A stretch of DNA of 64,000 bases, taken from the NCBI GenBank assembly GCA_947623455.1, contig OX392534.1, forward strand, positions 12,720,001-12,784,000, given 5' to 3'. The stretch is from Mimachlamys varia (lineage: Eukaryota > Mollusca > Bivalvia > Pectinida > Pectinidae). Numbering within the stretch: the first letter of the stretch is position 1; the number at the start of each line of letters is the position of its first letter. Both the position numbers and the translations under genes were made by a program. Below are positions 13,901-25,560 of the stretch, piece after piece. A model generated the notes under the pieces. It saw only the letters and a list, made by a program, of their open reading frames with translations, made no database searches and was not told where the DNA came from.

Positions 13901-14515
13901 CCCATTATCAACTTCAATAGGGCCTAATGTTGACACACGCACCTCTCGTACCCATTATCAACTTCCATAGGGCCTAATGTTAACACACGCACCTCTCGTA
14001 CCCATTATCAACTTCCATAGGACCTAATGTTAACACACGCACCTCTCGTACCCATTATCAACTTCCATAGGGCCTAATGTTAACACACGCACCACTCGTA
14101 TCCATTATCAACTTCCATAGGGCCTAATGTTAACACACGCAACTCTCGTATCCATTATCAACTTCCATAGGGCCTAATGTTAACACACGCAACTCTCGTA
14201 CCCATTATCAACTTCAATAGGACCTAATGTTAACACACGCACCTCTCGTACCCATTATCAACTTCAATAGGACCTAATGTTAACACACGCACCACTCGTA
14301 TCCATTATCAACTTCCATACGGCCTAATGTAAACACACGCAACTCTCGTACCCATTATCAGCTTCCATACGGCCTAATGTTAACACACGCACCACTCGTA
14401 TCCATTATCAGCTTCCATACGGCCTAATGTTAACACATGCACCTCTCGTATTATTATCAACTTCAATAGGGCCTAATATGTATACACACGCACCTCTCGT
14501 ACCCATTGTCACTAC
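10905..14515. repeat. Minisatellite, 50-bp unit, about 72 copies
   Basis: Every 50 bases the phrases ACTTCCATAGGGCCTAATGT, TAACACACGC, ACCTCTCGTA and CCCATTATCA recur in that order. Variants are shared between distant copies: CATAC for CATAG, ATCATTCGTA for ACCTCTCGTA, TGACACACGC for TAACACACGC. The rare pair ACATCTCTTA then GGCCAAATGT appears near 11791 and again near 12541, a 750-base (15-unit) shift, so blocks of units have been duplicated. The unit length is not a multiple of three and no long frame is open. Left entry is abrupt; the right end decays into a 30-bp repeat. Confidence 0.97.
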
Positions 14516-14905
14516 ATTAGGTGTCATTCGGACCTGATGTTTATGCTTAGGGCGCCATACGGACGGATGGTCAACACTACGGACACTGGGACTGGAAATA
14601 CTGGTACATTGGACCGGATGTCAACATTCCTAGTTTCATTCGAACCCGCAGAAAACACTACGGAGGCCACCCGAACCGATAGTCGATAGGCGCTACGGGC
14701 GCCCCTTGGACCCATATTCAACACTACGGCGCCATTCGCACTCATAGTCAACACTACGGCGCCACTCGGACCCATAGTCAACACTAGTACTACGGTCACC
14801 ACTCGAACCCATAGTCAACACTACTGGCGTAACTTGGACCCATAGTCAACAAACGCTACGGGCGCTTGGGTCCTTTGTCAACACTTCGGTCGCCACACGA
14901 ACTGA
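14516..14905. repeat. Degenerate 30-bp repeat at the edge of the 50-bp array
   Basis: GGCGCCACTCGGACCCATAG followed by TCAACACTAC repeats with a 30-base period, best at 14700-14800, with larger spacing elsewhere. The core CTCGGACCCATAGTCAAC resembles CTCGTACCCATTATCAAC of the neighbouring 50-bp unit. The two arrays are therefore probably related, either as ancestor and derivative or as a decayed flank. A 92-codon minus-strand frame here is a repeat product. Confidence 0.7.
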
Positions 14906-15653
14906 ATGTTAACATTCAAAAGACCAAACGCCTACACTAAGAGTGCAACGCAGCCTCAACTTTTAGGTTACAGAACGTTTGCTACCAGGAAGTTACTACG
15001 ATCCATGCCAACAAAAAACAAAACAAAAGTACGTTGTTCATATAGTCCCGTATTGCAGTATTGTAAGGTTTATTTTTTCTACGACTAAGACACAATTTTT
15101 ACTAGATTGTAGCCAGCAAAAATGTTGCGTTTTTGAAATTGTGGTTATAAACCAACCACGACAGCTATATATTGTATCTGCATTTTTTTCTGTCACTATG
15201 TCTTTCTACCTCAAACACTATTCTTCCATCATTCAAATCGCCTAACCACGATATGTTTGATGATGCAGAAATAGTACAATATATACAGAGAATGAATATA
15301 TGATCTATTGTAATTGCATACAAATGTACCAGTGGTTTTGTCGACTACATGTGTACTTATGCTCATGATTCTAAAAAGGTTACAAGTATGAACTTTCCAA
15401 AAAGCTAAGAGAGCTACCAACAGCATTATTTATTAGTGAACAAAACTATTAAAGGCTAAGACCGATCTTTATACAGAATCTGGTTTAGTTATGCTGATGA
15501 CTTATTTTAAAGAAACAAAAAAATCAGAACCGTGGGAAAAAAGTAAAGACTCTTCGGTTGATTCCGTAAACAATCGGTACCGCGCACTCGTCACATCAAG
15601 TTCTGTACATTTATACCTCAGTAGGTATAATAATTATAATATTTCTGTCGTGT
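14906..15653. other. AT-rich non-coding DNA
   Basis: Several frames of 60-88 codons occur, overlapping in different frames and on both strands, with lysine/tyrosine/isoleucine-rich composition expected of AT-rich sequence. No domain is recognised. It may include further 5' remnants of the LINE-like sequence that follows. Confidence 0.45.
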
Positions 15654-16320
15654 TTGAATATCTATTTTATCTTGTATGACATGTTTAGCACTTCATTTAA
15701 AAAAGCTAGCAACAAAAGAGTTAAACATTTCTCTTTCAGTAGATTCCGTAACAAAACAACAGCGCCACCGCATGTGGAACAGCAGAATAATTTGAATAAT
15801 CTTGTAAAATACTGCGCATCTGATATCAGGTCTGTTACCAACAAAATCAATTTTAAGAAAAAAGTAAAAGAGTTCTTGGAACAAAGCTCATAAGCATACC
15901 TCATACTTTCTACATAGGTTTTTATTAAAAATGACTACATTTGGTGGTTACAGTTATCATACACATAGTTCACCAGTTCCTTATTGTAATTCCAAAAAAT
16001 TCCAACGAATATCTTTATAAAAGAATATATATTTTTTTATGTTTGGTGATAATTAATCTAAAATATAATTCAAACTAGTGATACACCATAGATATTTAGT
16101 TAATGTGATAGTTATTAAATGAATCTGTGAACTTGTGATAAGTATTTTATATTACATGTAAAATGTTTGTACTTTGTGTTTCACGTTAAGGAACACAGTG
16201 GAAATAAGTTTCTGACTTTTCTGTGTTATCCTGGTAAAGCATGTATTGTATTGTATTGTAAATGTACTGAACTTTTTTGTATTGATGCAATGTTTTACCA
16301 AATAAACCTATCTATCAACC
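15654..16320 (+). pseudogene. Possible LINE 3' fragment (C-terminus plus 3' UTR)
   Basis: A 79-codon open frame (first codon TTG; first ATG at 15681) ends at 15893 with SDIRSVTNKINFKKKVKEFL. Its spacing of a leucine/isoleucine/arginine patch followed by FKKKVKEFL resembles the C-terminal tail of many non-LTR retrotransposon ORF2 proteins. The tryptophan that usually precedes this patch is not seen. About 400 bases of AT-rich sequence follow, ending with TGTATTGTATTGTAAATG, an AATAAA near 16300 and a short CTATC repeat, which looks like a LINE 3' UTR. No reverse-transcriptase or endonuclease motifs lie upstream, so at best this is a 5'-truncated copy. An unrelated short ORF is the main alternative. 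Confidence 0.3.
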
Positions 16321-16332
16321 ATGTTTGGCGAG

Positions 16333-16470
16333 CCAATCAAAGAACAAAAATTTATATATATATCATGGGAAAACATCAAAATGGCTACTGCAGCGACCGA
16401 TTCTAATGCTACTATTCCAGAAAGATTATCACAGTACATTATATTTGATGATAAAATTATAAAAGTATGA
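16333..16470 (+). other. CCAAT/TATA plus 29-codon frame, possible first exon
   Basis: CCAAT lies at 16333-16337 and a TATATATATA stretch at 16352-16361. A frame beginning AAAATGGCTACTGCAGCG starts at 16381 and encodes MATAATDSNATIPERLSQYI and nine more residues. It ends at 16470 just after AAAAGTATGA, which could serve as a splice donor at 16465. The ATG is very close to where the TATA box would place the start site, which weakens the case. Downstream lies transposon sequence. I do not recognise the peptide. Confidence 0.15.
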
Positions 16471-16791
16471 AAAAATTAGGAAGATTGTCTTACAGATAAA
16501 TATATGGAGAATCAATACCATAACTGGAATAAAATATATACGTAACTTTCGGCAAAACTTAAAGCAAAAATCAAGCCTAATAACTTCTAATATTTATAAA
16601 TTTAGCTAAGATTAACTGATAACAGCAATATTCCAGATGAATTCTTACGCAGTTACCGGTACAGCAGCAGTTGAAACACGGTATTTGTAAACACGCGTCC
16701 ATTTTGAACCGTCTTCTAAATTCCGCTTGCTGTAGGGCCCCACTTGAATTATTTTCAATTCTTTGGAATTTTCTGACAAGAGTTTCCTGTT

Positions 16792-16797
16792 AGTTAC
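16792..16797 (+). other. Target site duplication, left copy (AGTTAC)
   Basis: AGTTAC directly abuts the first base of the 874-bp element and is repeated exactly at 17672-17677. The related element at 44631-45015 has a single equivalent site (AGTAAC in reverse complement, 44741-44746), so the second copy here arose at insertion. Confidence 0.9.
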
Positions 16798-16837
16798 TAC
16801 GGAAGCCGGTTAGTGCCACATGAAGTAAACTTTTTAT

Positions 16838-16942
16838 GTCGTAATTACGACTTAGTTATCTCGTAATTACGACTTAACTATCTCGTAATTACGACTTAGT
16901 TATCTCGTAATTACGACTTAGTTATCCCGTAATTATGACTTA
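16838..16942. repeat. 22-bp palindromic tandem repeat, left arm, 5 copies
   Basis: GTCGTAATTACGAC, itself a perfect 14-base palindrome, alternates with TTAGTTATCT or TTAACTATCT spacers. The last copy has decayed to CCCGTAATTATGAC. Confidence 0.95.
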
Positions 16943-17291
16943 TGGAATATCTTATGTGCAGCAAATAAGCCTTTAAGGCTTTATATTGGCTATCCCAAGA
17001 ATTCAAGTCAAAATCTATAATTACCATCTTTAAAATGTTATATTCAAAAGTTTTTATGCATTAAATTTTTCCTTTTACTTGAATAAATATTATTATTATT
17101 ATTGTTTCTGTATAATGCTATGTTTTCATTGGAACGGTTGTCTTGGAGTATTTGCTGTTGTTAATTTAAGGTAAGTTAGTTTATTATACCCATTCAATTC
17201 AGCCAGTGGCTGTCCCAGGTACGTAGATAGCACCTTGGTCATTGAGAGCGTCTACGATATTGAGCATTGCTACACATAAGATATTCCATAA

Positions 17292-17631
17292 GTCGTAATT
17301 ACGAGATAACTATGTCGTAATTACGACAGAACTAAGTCGTAATTACGAGATAACTAAGTCGTAATTACGAGATAACTATGTCGTAATTACGACATACTAA
17401 GTCGTAATTACGAGATAACTATGTCGTAATTACGACATACTAAGTCGTAATTACGAGATAACTAAGTCGTAATTACGAGATAACTAAGTCGTAATTACGA
17501 GATAAATATGTCGTAATTACGAGATAACTAAGTCGTAATTACGACATACTAAGTCGTAACTACGAGATAGCTAAGTCGTAATTACGACATACTAAGTCGT
17601 AATTACGAGATAGCTAAGTCGTAATTACGAC
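17292..17631. repeat. 22-bp palindromic tandem repeat, right arm, about 16 copies
   Basis: The same unit as in the left arm, in inverted orientation: GTCGTAATTACGAGATAACTAA, with interspersed copies in which GTCGTAATTACGACATACTAA (21 bases) replaces it. Copy number is about three times that of the left arm. Confidence 0.95.
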
Positions 17632-17671
17632 ATAAAAAGTTTACTTCATGTGGCACTAACCGGCTTCCGTA

Positions 17672-17677
17672 AGTTAC
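17672..17677 (+). other. Target site duplication, right copy (AGTTAC)
   Basis: Exact match to 16792-16797, immediately after the last base of the 874-bp element. Confidence 0.9.
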
Positions 17678-17792
17678 CGTTCAGGTTTACTTCGTTTTAG
17701 GCTTATTTTTGTATGGTTATCAACTGGATTTTTTTTAGAATTTTTCAGAATCACGAAATAAATCCTGAAGTTGCGTATATTGGGCCTTTAAG

Positions 17793-18271
17793 TAAGTATT
17801 TCTTGAAATCAGTTTGTTTGATTTCATGACCCTTGTGTCCTGAGCGGGACAGTTACAAGTAATACACTAACAGTGTTGACTTGTGTCTACCGTATATACA
17901 TGTACACATAACAATAACTATGTTAATATGTGCCCCTAGCAATACCATGTCTAGCTCGTTACTATTTACTGACGGTTGAAGGGATAATTGCTGGCGTTTC
18001 CAATAGTCTAAAACCGTTTTTGAATTTAGTGTTCAATGCTAATTCAGGCGTAAACTTGCCATGGCCATTATATGTTGTTATGGGCCGTTCTGGGACAGTG
18101 TCCGAGGACGGGGGCGACACTGGAAAGAAAGGGGCTTAATTATGTCCGGTCACATCACAAATATACATGTGCTGAAAGAAATCTTTAACGGTTAATTAAA
18201 CATAGTCGTGATCGCGTTTGGATAGGTAAGAGGACGATTAACGCCGCTGATTAACGCTGGTGACAACAAAC
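17793..18271. other. Non-coding DNA, no gene seen
   Basis: One 69-codon frame (17930-18139) without recognisable features. There is no repeat or regulatory structure that I can support. Confidence 0.5.
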
Positions 18272-18730
18272 CGGTATTGTATAGTGTACCCTAATAGTGA
18301 CACAGGATCTCGAGTACTGGAACAAATATTGTATAGTAACCCTTATAGTGACACAGGGCTTCGAGTACTGGAACACGTATTGTATAGTGCACCCTAATAG
18401 TGGCACAGGGCATTGAGTACTGAAACCAGTTTCGACACACCAGTATTGTGTAGTGCAACCTTATAAAAACACAGGACCACAAAAACAAGAACCAGTTTCA
18501 ACAGACCAGTATTTTGTAGTGGAACTTTATAAAAACACAGGACCCCGAAAACCAAATGACAACAAACTGCACGAGACAGGGATTCGAGTAACAGAACAGA
18601 AAACAATTAGTGCGTAGCGCATCCTTATATAAACACAGGCACTCGAAAACCGGACTGAGTTGCGCAACTTGGCTTGACAAAGGGAATGGAGAACACATCG
18701 GTATTATCATTTTTAATTGACACAGGGACC
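18272..18730. repeat. Decayed tandem repeat, 52-65 bp unit
   Basis: Phrases TATTGTATAGTG, GTGACACAGG and CGAGTACTGGAACA recur at about 52 bases in the first copies. Later copies read TTATAAAAACACAGGAC and gain an insert containing AACCAGTTTC, giving about 62-65 bases. About seven units can be followed. Three overlapping minus-strand frames (65-70 codons) are shadows of the repeat. Confidence 0.75.
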
Positions 18731-20204
18731 CGAGGACTAGTAGCGTGATGTGTACTCGTCTGTCAGATCGTATTTTATTGTCATAAATGCTATCTGGGTG
18801 ATAGATAAATAGAATGACGTCCTGATTATCAATCTGGTATTCAAATAGTATTCATATTGCCAATAAGTGTAATCCAACATTCGTTCAGTGATTACATTTA
18901 CAATTAAAATGATATCCCATGCATGTTCCTGTATCCCCCAATCAAGGCTTTACTCTTTGAATGTTAACATCCCGAAAGAGTTTCTTTAAAATAAATGTAA
19001 TACATGTTTGTATCTGAGGCGACATGCATTAAGCGTTGACGTAACGCAGGTCAACATGGCGCCAAAATGACGTCACATTATCCAAACTGCATTTATCATC
19101 TGTGAATACAATCCAGACTAGTATTGAGTTAATGGAGTGTTACATGTATATTGCCAATTGCAAACATATAACATAAATGTAATATTTGATACAGGGATTC
19201 GTACAAATATTCGTGTAAATGCAAATCCGGCTGTACACTGATCGCCTAGAGAGACGAATTCGCTGTTACATGTATATTAACATACACGTTAGAGAGAAAA
19301 AAAGGACTAATAAATTCCTTTAAGGTAACAGCCATTCAGATTACTTGAAAATGACGTACATATCACGTATTTTGTACATGTCATGTAATCACAGATCACG
19401 TGTAACTTTGTTGACGTTCGGATTACACTGTACGTGTAAGCATTGTACGGATCAGGAGTACGCCATACACAGGTCACGTGTACCTGTTGTACGGACAATA
19501 CATGTAAATGACGTGTCTACTGACTAGATCGTTCTAGTTCTAGTGAAGATGATAAAATGGCGGCACGTGTCCTGCACACCCATTATGTGTTGTACTATAA
19601 AAGTAGATTGTCGGGGATAATATCCGCCTTAAATTATTTTATGACTTTCCAACATTTTCTATTTTACGACAAAGCCATTAAAATCGATACATTATTAACG
19701 AAGTGAAATGATGTTGCCGAGATTCACTGCGGTGAAAGTTGCGCGAGGTGCGTGCGCCCTTTACAGTGAACATGACGGATGGGTATCCCGACCCCTCATA
19801 AAGTAGTCTGTAATTAGAACCCTACAGTTAAAGTATGCAGGCTATATCTTATCCCTGGAAATCCAAAGATCGATACAGTGGCACCGATGAACCTCGCACA
19901 CGGATAACTCATATCAACGCCAATTTGGGATGGCAGGTCAAAGGTCAGTGCAACCATCAGCGGAAGCTGTGAGAAATGTTTGAATCAAGTAAAGATATAT
20001 TTCTTCTGTCAAGTGCATTTTCTCTGTTGTGTGATACGGTGCAGAAAGCGCAGACAGACCATATGGCCAATTTGTCCCATTAGGGGGTCCCCGTACATCC
20101 CTTTTAGTTTCCCTCTATCATCGTACACCTTGGAGTTTTACCACTTTATCTCCCTTATCGATAAATTCAATTCCGAAATATTCTCTTTATTTTACCTAAG
20201 TAGC
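18731..20204. other. Non-coding DNA, no gene seen
   Basis: Contains a TGACGTCA palindrome at 19068-19075 next to ATGGCGCCAAAA, and a run of loosely similar CACGTGTA/TGTACGG phrases at 19360-19500 that do not form a regular array. Short frames only. From about 20140 pyrimidine-rich sequence grades into the 25-bp array. Confidence 0.5.
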
Positions 20205-23200
20205 CCTCTATATTATACCTGTGTAACCCTCTCTATATTATACCTGTGTAGTCCTCTCTATATTATACCTGTGTAGCCCTCTATATTATACCTGTGTAGC
20301 CCTCTCTATATTATACCTTTGTAGCCCTCTATATTAAACCTGTGTAGCCCTCTATATTATACCTGTGTAGTCCTCTCTATATTATACCTGTGTAGTCTTC
20401 TCTATATTATACCTGTGTGATCTTCTCTTTATTATACCTGCGTAGTCTTCTCTATATTATACCTGTGTAGTCTTCTCTATATTATACCTGTGTAGTCCTC
20501 TCTATATTATACCTGTGTAGCCCTCTCTATATTATACCTGTGTAGTCCTCTCTATATTATGCCTGTGTAGCCCTCTTTATATTATACCTGTGTAGTCTTC
20601 TCTATATTATACCTGTGTAGTCCTCTCTATATTATACCTGTGTAGTCCTCTCTATATTATACCTGTGTAGTCCTCTCTATATTATACCTGTGTGATCTTC
20701 TCTATATTATACCTGTGTGGTCCTCTCTATATTATACCTGTGTAGTCCTCTCTATATTTTACCTGTGTAGTCCTCTCTATATTATACCTGTGTGGTCCTC
20801 TCTATATTATACCTGTGTGGTCTTCTCTATATTATACCAGTGTAGTCCTCTCTATATTATACCTGTGTAGTCCTCTCTATATTATACCTGTGTAGTCCTC
20901 TCTATATTATACCTGTGTGGTCCTCTCTATATTATACCTGTGTAGTCTTCTCTTTATTATACCTGCGTAGTCTTCTCTATATTATACCTGTGTGGTCCTC
21001 TCTATATTATACCTGTGTAGTCCTCTCTATATTATACCTGTGTTGTCCTCTGTATATTATACCTGTGTAGTCTTCTCTATGTTATACCTGTGTAGTCCTC
21101 TCTATATTATACCTGTGTAGCCCTCTCTATATTATGCCTGTGTAGTCCTCTCTATATTATACCTGTGTAGTCCTCTCTATATTATATCTGTGTAGCCCTC
21201 TCTATATTAAACCCGTGTAGTCTTCTCTATGTTATACCTCTGATGTCCTCTCTATGTTATACCTGTGTAGTCATATCTATATCATAACTGTGAAGTCATC
21301 TATATTATATACCTGTGTAGTCCTCTCTATATTATACCTGTGTGGTCCTCTCTATATTATACCTGTGTTGTCATATCTATATCATAACTGTGAAGTCCTC
21401 TATATATTATATCTGTGTAGCCCTCTCTTTATTATACCTGTGTAGTCCTCTCTATATTATACCTGTGTAGCCCTCTCTATATTATGCCTGTGTAGCCCTC
21501 TTTATATTATACCTGTGTAGTCTTCTCTATATTATACCTGTGTAGTCCTCTCTATATTATACCTGTGTGGTCCTCTCTATATTATACCTGTGTAGTCCTC
21601 TCTATATTATACCTGTGTAGTCCTCTCTATATTATACCTGTGTAGTCCTCTCTATATTATACCTGTGTAGCCCTCTCTATATTATGCCTGTGTAGCCCTC
21701 TTTATATTATACCTGTGTAGTCTTCTCTATATTATACCTGTGTAGTCCTCTCTATATTATACCTGTGTGGTCCTCTCTATATTATATCTGTGTAGCCCTC
21801 TCTATATTATACCTGTGTGGTCCTCTCTATATTATACCTGTGTAGTCCTCTCTATATTATACCTGTGTAGTCTTCTCTATATTATACCTGTGTAGTCCTC
21901 TCTATATTATACCTGTGTAGTCTTCTCTATATTATACCTGTGTGATCTTCTCTATATTATACCTGCGTAGTCTTCTCTATATTATACCTGTGTAGTCTTC
22001 TCTATATTATACATGTGTAGTCCTCTCTATATTATACCTGTGTAGCCCTCTCTATATTATACCTGTGTAGTCCTCTCTATATTATGCCTGTGTAGCCCTC
22101 TTTATATTATACCTGTGTAGTCTTCTCTATATTATACCTGTGTAGTCCTCTTTATATTATACCTGTGTAGTCCTCTCTATATTATACCTGTGTAGTCCTC
22201 TCTATATTATACCTGTTTGGTCCTCTCTATATTATACCTGTGTAGTCCTCTCTATATTATACCTGTGTGGTCCTCTCTATATTATACCTGTGTGGTCCTC
22301 TCTATATTATACCTGTATTGTCCTCTCTATATTAAACCTGTGTAGTCCTCTCTATATTATACCTGTGTAGCCCTCTCTATATTATGCCTGTGTAGCCCTC
22401 TTTATATTATACCTGTGTAGTCTTCTCTATATTATACCTGTGTAGTCCTCTCTATATTATACCTGTGTGGTCCTCTCTATATTATATCTGTGTAGCCCTC
22501 TCTATATTATACCTGTGTGGTCCTCTCTATATTATACCTGTGTAGTCCTCTCTATATTATACCTGTGTAGTCTTCTCTATATTATACCTGTGTAGTCCTC
22601 TCTATATTATACCTGTGTAGTCTTCTCTATATTATACCTGTGTGATCTTCTCTATATTATACCTGCGTAGTCTTCTCTATATTATACCTGTGTAGTCTTC
22701 TCTATATTATACATGTGTAGTCCTCTCTATATTATACCTGTGTAGCCCTCTCTATATTATACCTGTGTAGTCCTCTCTATATTATGCCTGTGTAGCCCTC
22801 TTTATATTATACCTGTGTAGTCTTCTCTATATTATACCTGTGTAGTCCTCTTTATATTATACCTGTGTAGTCCTCTCTATATTATACCTGTGTAGTCCTC
22901 TCTATATTATACCTGTTTGGTCCTCTCTATATTATACCTGTGTAGTCCTCTCTATATTATACCTGTGTGGTCCTCTCTATATTATACCTGTGTGGTCCTC
23001 TCTATATTATACCTGTATTGTCCTCTCTATATTAAACCTGTGTAGTCCTCTCTATATTATACCTGTGTAGTCCTCTCTATATTATACCTGTGTAGTCCTC
23101 TCTATATTATACCTGTGTAGTTCTCTCTATATTATAACTGTGTGGTCCTCTCTATATTATACCGGTGTAGTCCTCTCTATATTATACCTGTGTAGTCCTC

Positions 23201-25560
23201 TCTATATTATACCTGTGTAGTCCTCTCTATATTATACCTGTGTAGTCCTCTCTATATTATACCTGTGTAGTCCTCTCTATATTATACCTGTGTAGTCCTC
23301 TCTATATTATACCTGTGTAGTCCTCTCTATATTATACCTGTGTAGTCCTCTCTATATTATACCTGTGTAGTCCTCTCTATATTATACCTGTGTAGTCCTC
23401 TCTATATTATACCTGTGTAGTCTTCTCTATGTTATACCTCTGATGTCCTCTCTATGTTATACCTGTGTAGTCATATCTATATCATAACTGTGAAGTCATC
23501 TATATTATATACCTGTGTAGTCCTCTCTATATTATACCTGTGTAGTCCTCTCTTTATTATACCTGTGTAGTCTTCTCTATGTTATACCTCTGATGTCCTC
23601 TCTATGTTATACCTGTGTAGTCATATCTATATCATAACTGTGAAGTCATCTATATTATATACCTGTGTAGTCCTCTATATATTATACCTGTGTAGCCCTC
23701 TCTATATTATACCTGTGTGGTCCTCTCTATATTATACCTGTGTTGTCATATCTATATCATAACTGTGAAGTCCTCTATATATTATATCTGTTTAGCCCTC
23801 TCTTTATTATACCTGTGTAGTCCTCTCTATATTATACCTGTGTAGCCCTCTCTATATTATGCCTGTGTAGCCCTCTTTATATTATACCTGTGTAGTCTTC
23901 TCTATATTATACCTGTGTAGTCCTCTCTATATTATACCTGTGTGGTCCTCTCTATATTATACCTGTGTAGTCCTCTCTATATTATACCTGTGTAGTCCTC
24001 TCTATATTATACCTGTGTAGTCCTCTCTATATTATACCTGTGTAGCCCTCTCTATATTATGCCTGTGTAGCCCTCTTTATATTATACCTGTGTAGTCTTC
24101 TCTATATTATACCTGTGTAGTCCTCTCTATATTATACCTGTGTGGTCCTCTCTATATTATATCTGTGTAGCCCTCTCTATATTATACCTGTGTGGTCCTC
24201 TCTATATTATACCTGTGTAGTCCTCTCTATATTATACCTGTGTAGTCTTCTCTATATTATACCTGTGTAGTCCTCTCTATATTATACCTGTGTAGTCTTC
24301 TCTATATTATACCTGTGTGATCTTCTCTATATTATACCTGCGTAGTCTTCTCTATATTATACATGTGTAGTCTTCTCTATATTATACATGTGTAGTCCTC
24401 TCTATATTATACCTGTGTAGTCTTCTCTATATTATACCTGTGTGATCTTCTCTATATTATACCTGCGTAGTCTTCTCTATATTATACCTGTGTAGTCTTC
24501 TCTATATTATACATGTGTAGTCCTCTCTATATTATACCTGTGTAGCCCTCTCTATATTATACCTGTGTAGTCCTCTCTATATTATGCCTGTGTAGCCCTC
24601 TTTATATTATACCTGTGTAGTCTTCTCTATATTATACCTGTGTAGTCATCTTTATATTATACCTGTGTAGTCCTCTCTATATTATACCTGTGTAGTCCTC
24701 TCTATATTATACCTGTTTGGTCCTCTCTATATTATACCTGTGTAGTCCTCTCTATATTATACCTGTGTGGTCCTCTCTATATTATACCTGTGTGGTCCTC
24801 TCTATATTATACCTGTATTGTCCTCTCTATATTAAACCTGTGTAGTCCTCTCTATATTATACCTGTGTAGTCCTCTCTATATTATACCTGTGTAGTCCTC
24901 TCTATATTATACCTGTGTAGTCCTCTCTATATTATACCTGTGTGGTCCTCTCTATATTATACCTGTGTAGTCCTCTCTATATTATACCTGTGTAGTCCTC
25001 TCTATATTATACCTGTGTAGTCCTCTCTATATTATACCTGTGTAGTCCTCTCTATATTATACCTGTGTAGTCCTCTCTATATTATACCTGTGTAGTCCTC
25101 TCTATATTATACCTGTGTAGTCCTCTCTATATTATACCTGTGTAGTCTTCTCTATGTTATACCTCTGATGTCCTCTCTATGTTATACCTGTGTAGTCATA
25201 TCTATATCATAACTGTGAAGTCATCTATATTATATACCTGTGTAGTCCTCTCTATATTATACCTGTGTAGTCCTCTCTATATTATACCTGTGTAGTCTTC
25301 TCTATGTTATACCTCTGATGTCCTCTCTATGTTATACCTGTGTAGTCATATCTATATCATAACTGTGAAGTCATCTATATTATATACCTGTGTAGTCCTC
25401 TATATATTATACCTGTGTAGCCCTCTCTATAATATACCTGTGTGGTCCTCTCTATATTATACCTGTGTTGTCATATCTATATCATAACTGTGAAGTCCTC
25501 TATATATTATATCTGTGTAGCCCTCTCTTTATTATACCTGTGTAGTCCTCTCTATATTAT
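20205..25560. repeat. Minisatellite, 25-bp unit, about 214 copies
   Basis: TCCTCTCTATATTATACCTG followed by TGTAG repeats every 25 bases for 5.3 kb. Marker variants (ATTATGCCTG, TCTTCTC, CCCTCTTTAT, ATTAAACCTG, TCATATCTATATCATAACTG) define higher-order structure. 21661-22360 recurs at 22361-23060 (700 bases, 28 units). A marker block at 23421 and 23571 recurs at 25146 and 25296 (1,725 bases, 69 units). The unit is not a multiple of three and frames are short. The array is strongly pyrimidine-biased and AT-rich. Confidence 0.98.

Larger units (their letters stand above)
16798..17671. mobile_element. MITE with long inverted repeats that contain a 22-bp array
   Basis: The element begins TACGGAAGCCGGTTAGTGCC and ends with its exact reverse complement. 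Identity between the termini is perfect for 54 bases (16798-16851 against 17618-17671). The inverted relationship resumes at the inner ends: GACTTATGGAATATCTTATG near 16940 pairs with CATAAGATATTCCATAAGTC near 17274. The whole left arm (about 165 bases) is therefore homologous to the whole right arm (about 400 bases). The length difference is due to a 22-bp tandem array. The core of about 310 bases has no meaningful open frame and includes an ATT microsatellite near 17087. Exact 6-bp flanking duplications are present. No transposase; superfamily not assigned. Confidence 0.95.
16529..17787 (-). mobile_element. TTAA-type MITE (host element), split by a second insertion
   Basis: Read in reverse complement, 16529-16797 joined to 17678-17787 aligns along its length with the intact element at 44631-45015. 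Shared phrases include TTGCGTATATTGGGCCT (TTACGTATATTGGGCCT in the other copy) at the right end, AATTATTTTCAATTCTTTGG, and TCAAGCCTAATAACTT. The right end is followed by TTAA (17788-17791), matching the TTAA on both sides of the intact copy. The left terminus has decayed and its TTAA is lost. Without the insert it would be about 379 bases, against 385 for the intact copy. It has no coding capacity, so it is non-autonomous; a piggyBac-like source is inferred from the TTAA. Confidence 0.85.

Noticed and set aside
10905..14515. CRISPR array
   Set aside because: Units are contiguous 50-mers with no unique spacers, in a eukaryotic context and without cas genes. The same reasoning excludes the 25, 36 and 96-bp arrays.
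16529..17787. A single large complex transposon
   Set aside because: The intact copy at 44631-45015 shows the outer and inner elements are separate insertions.
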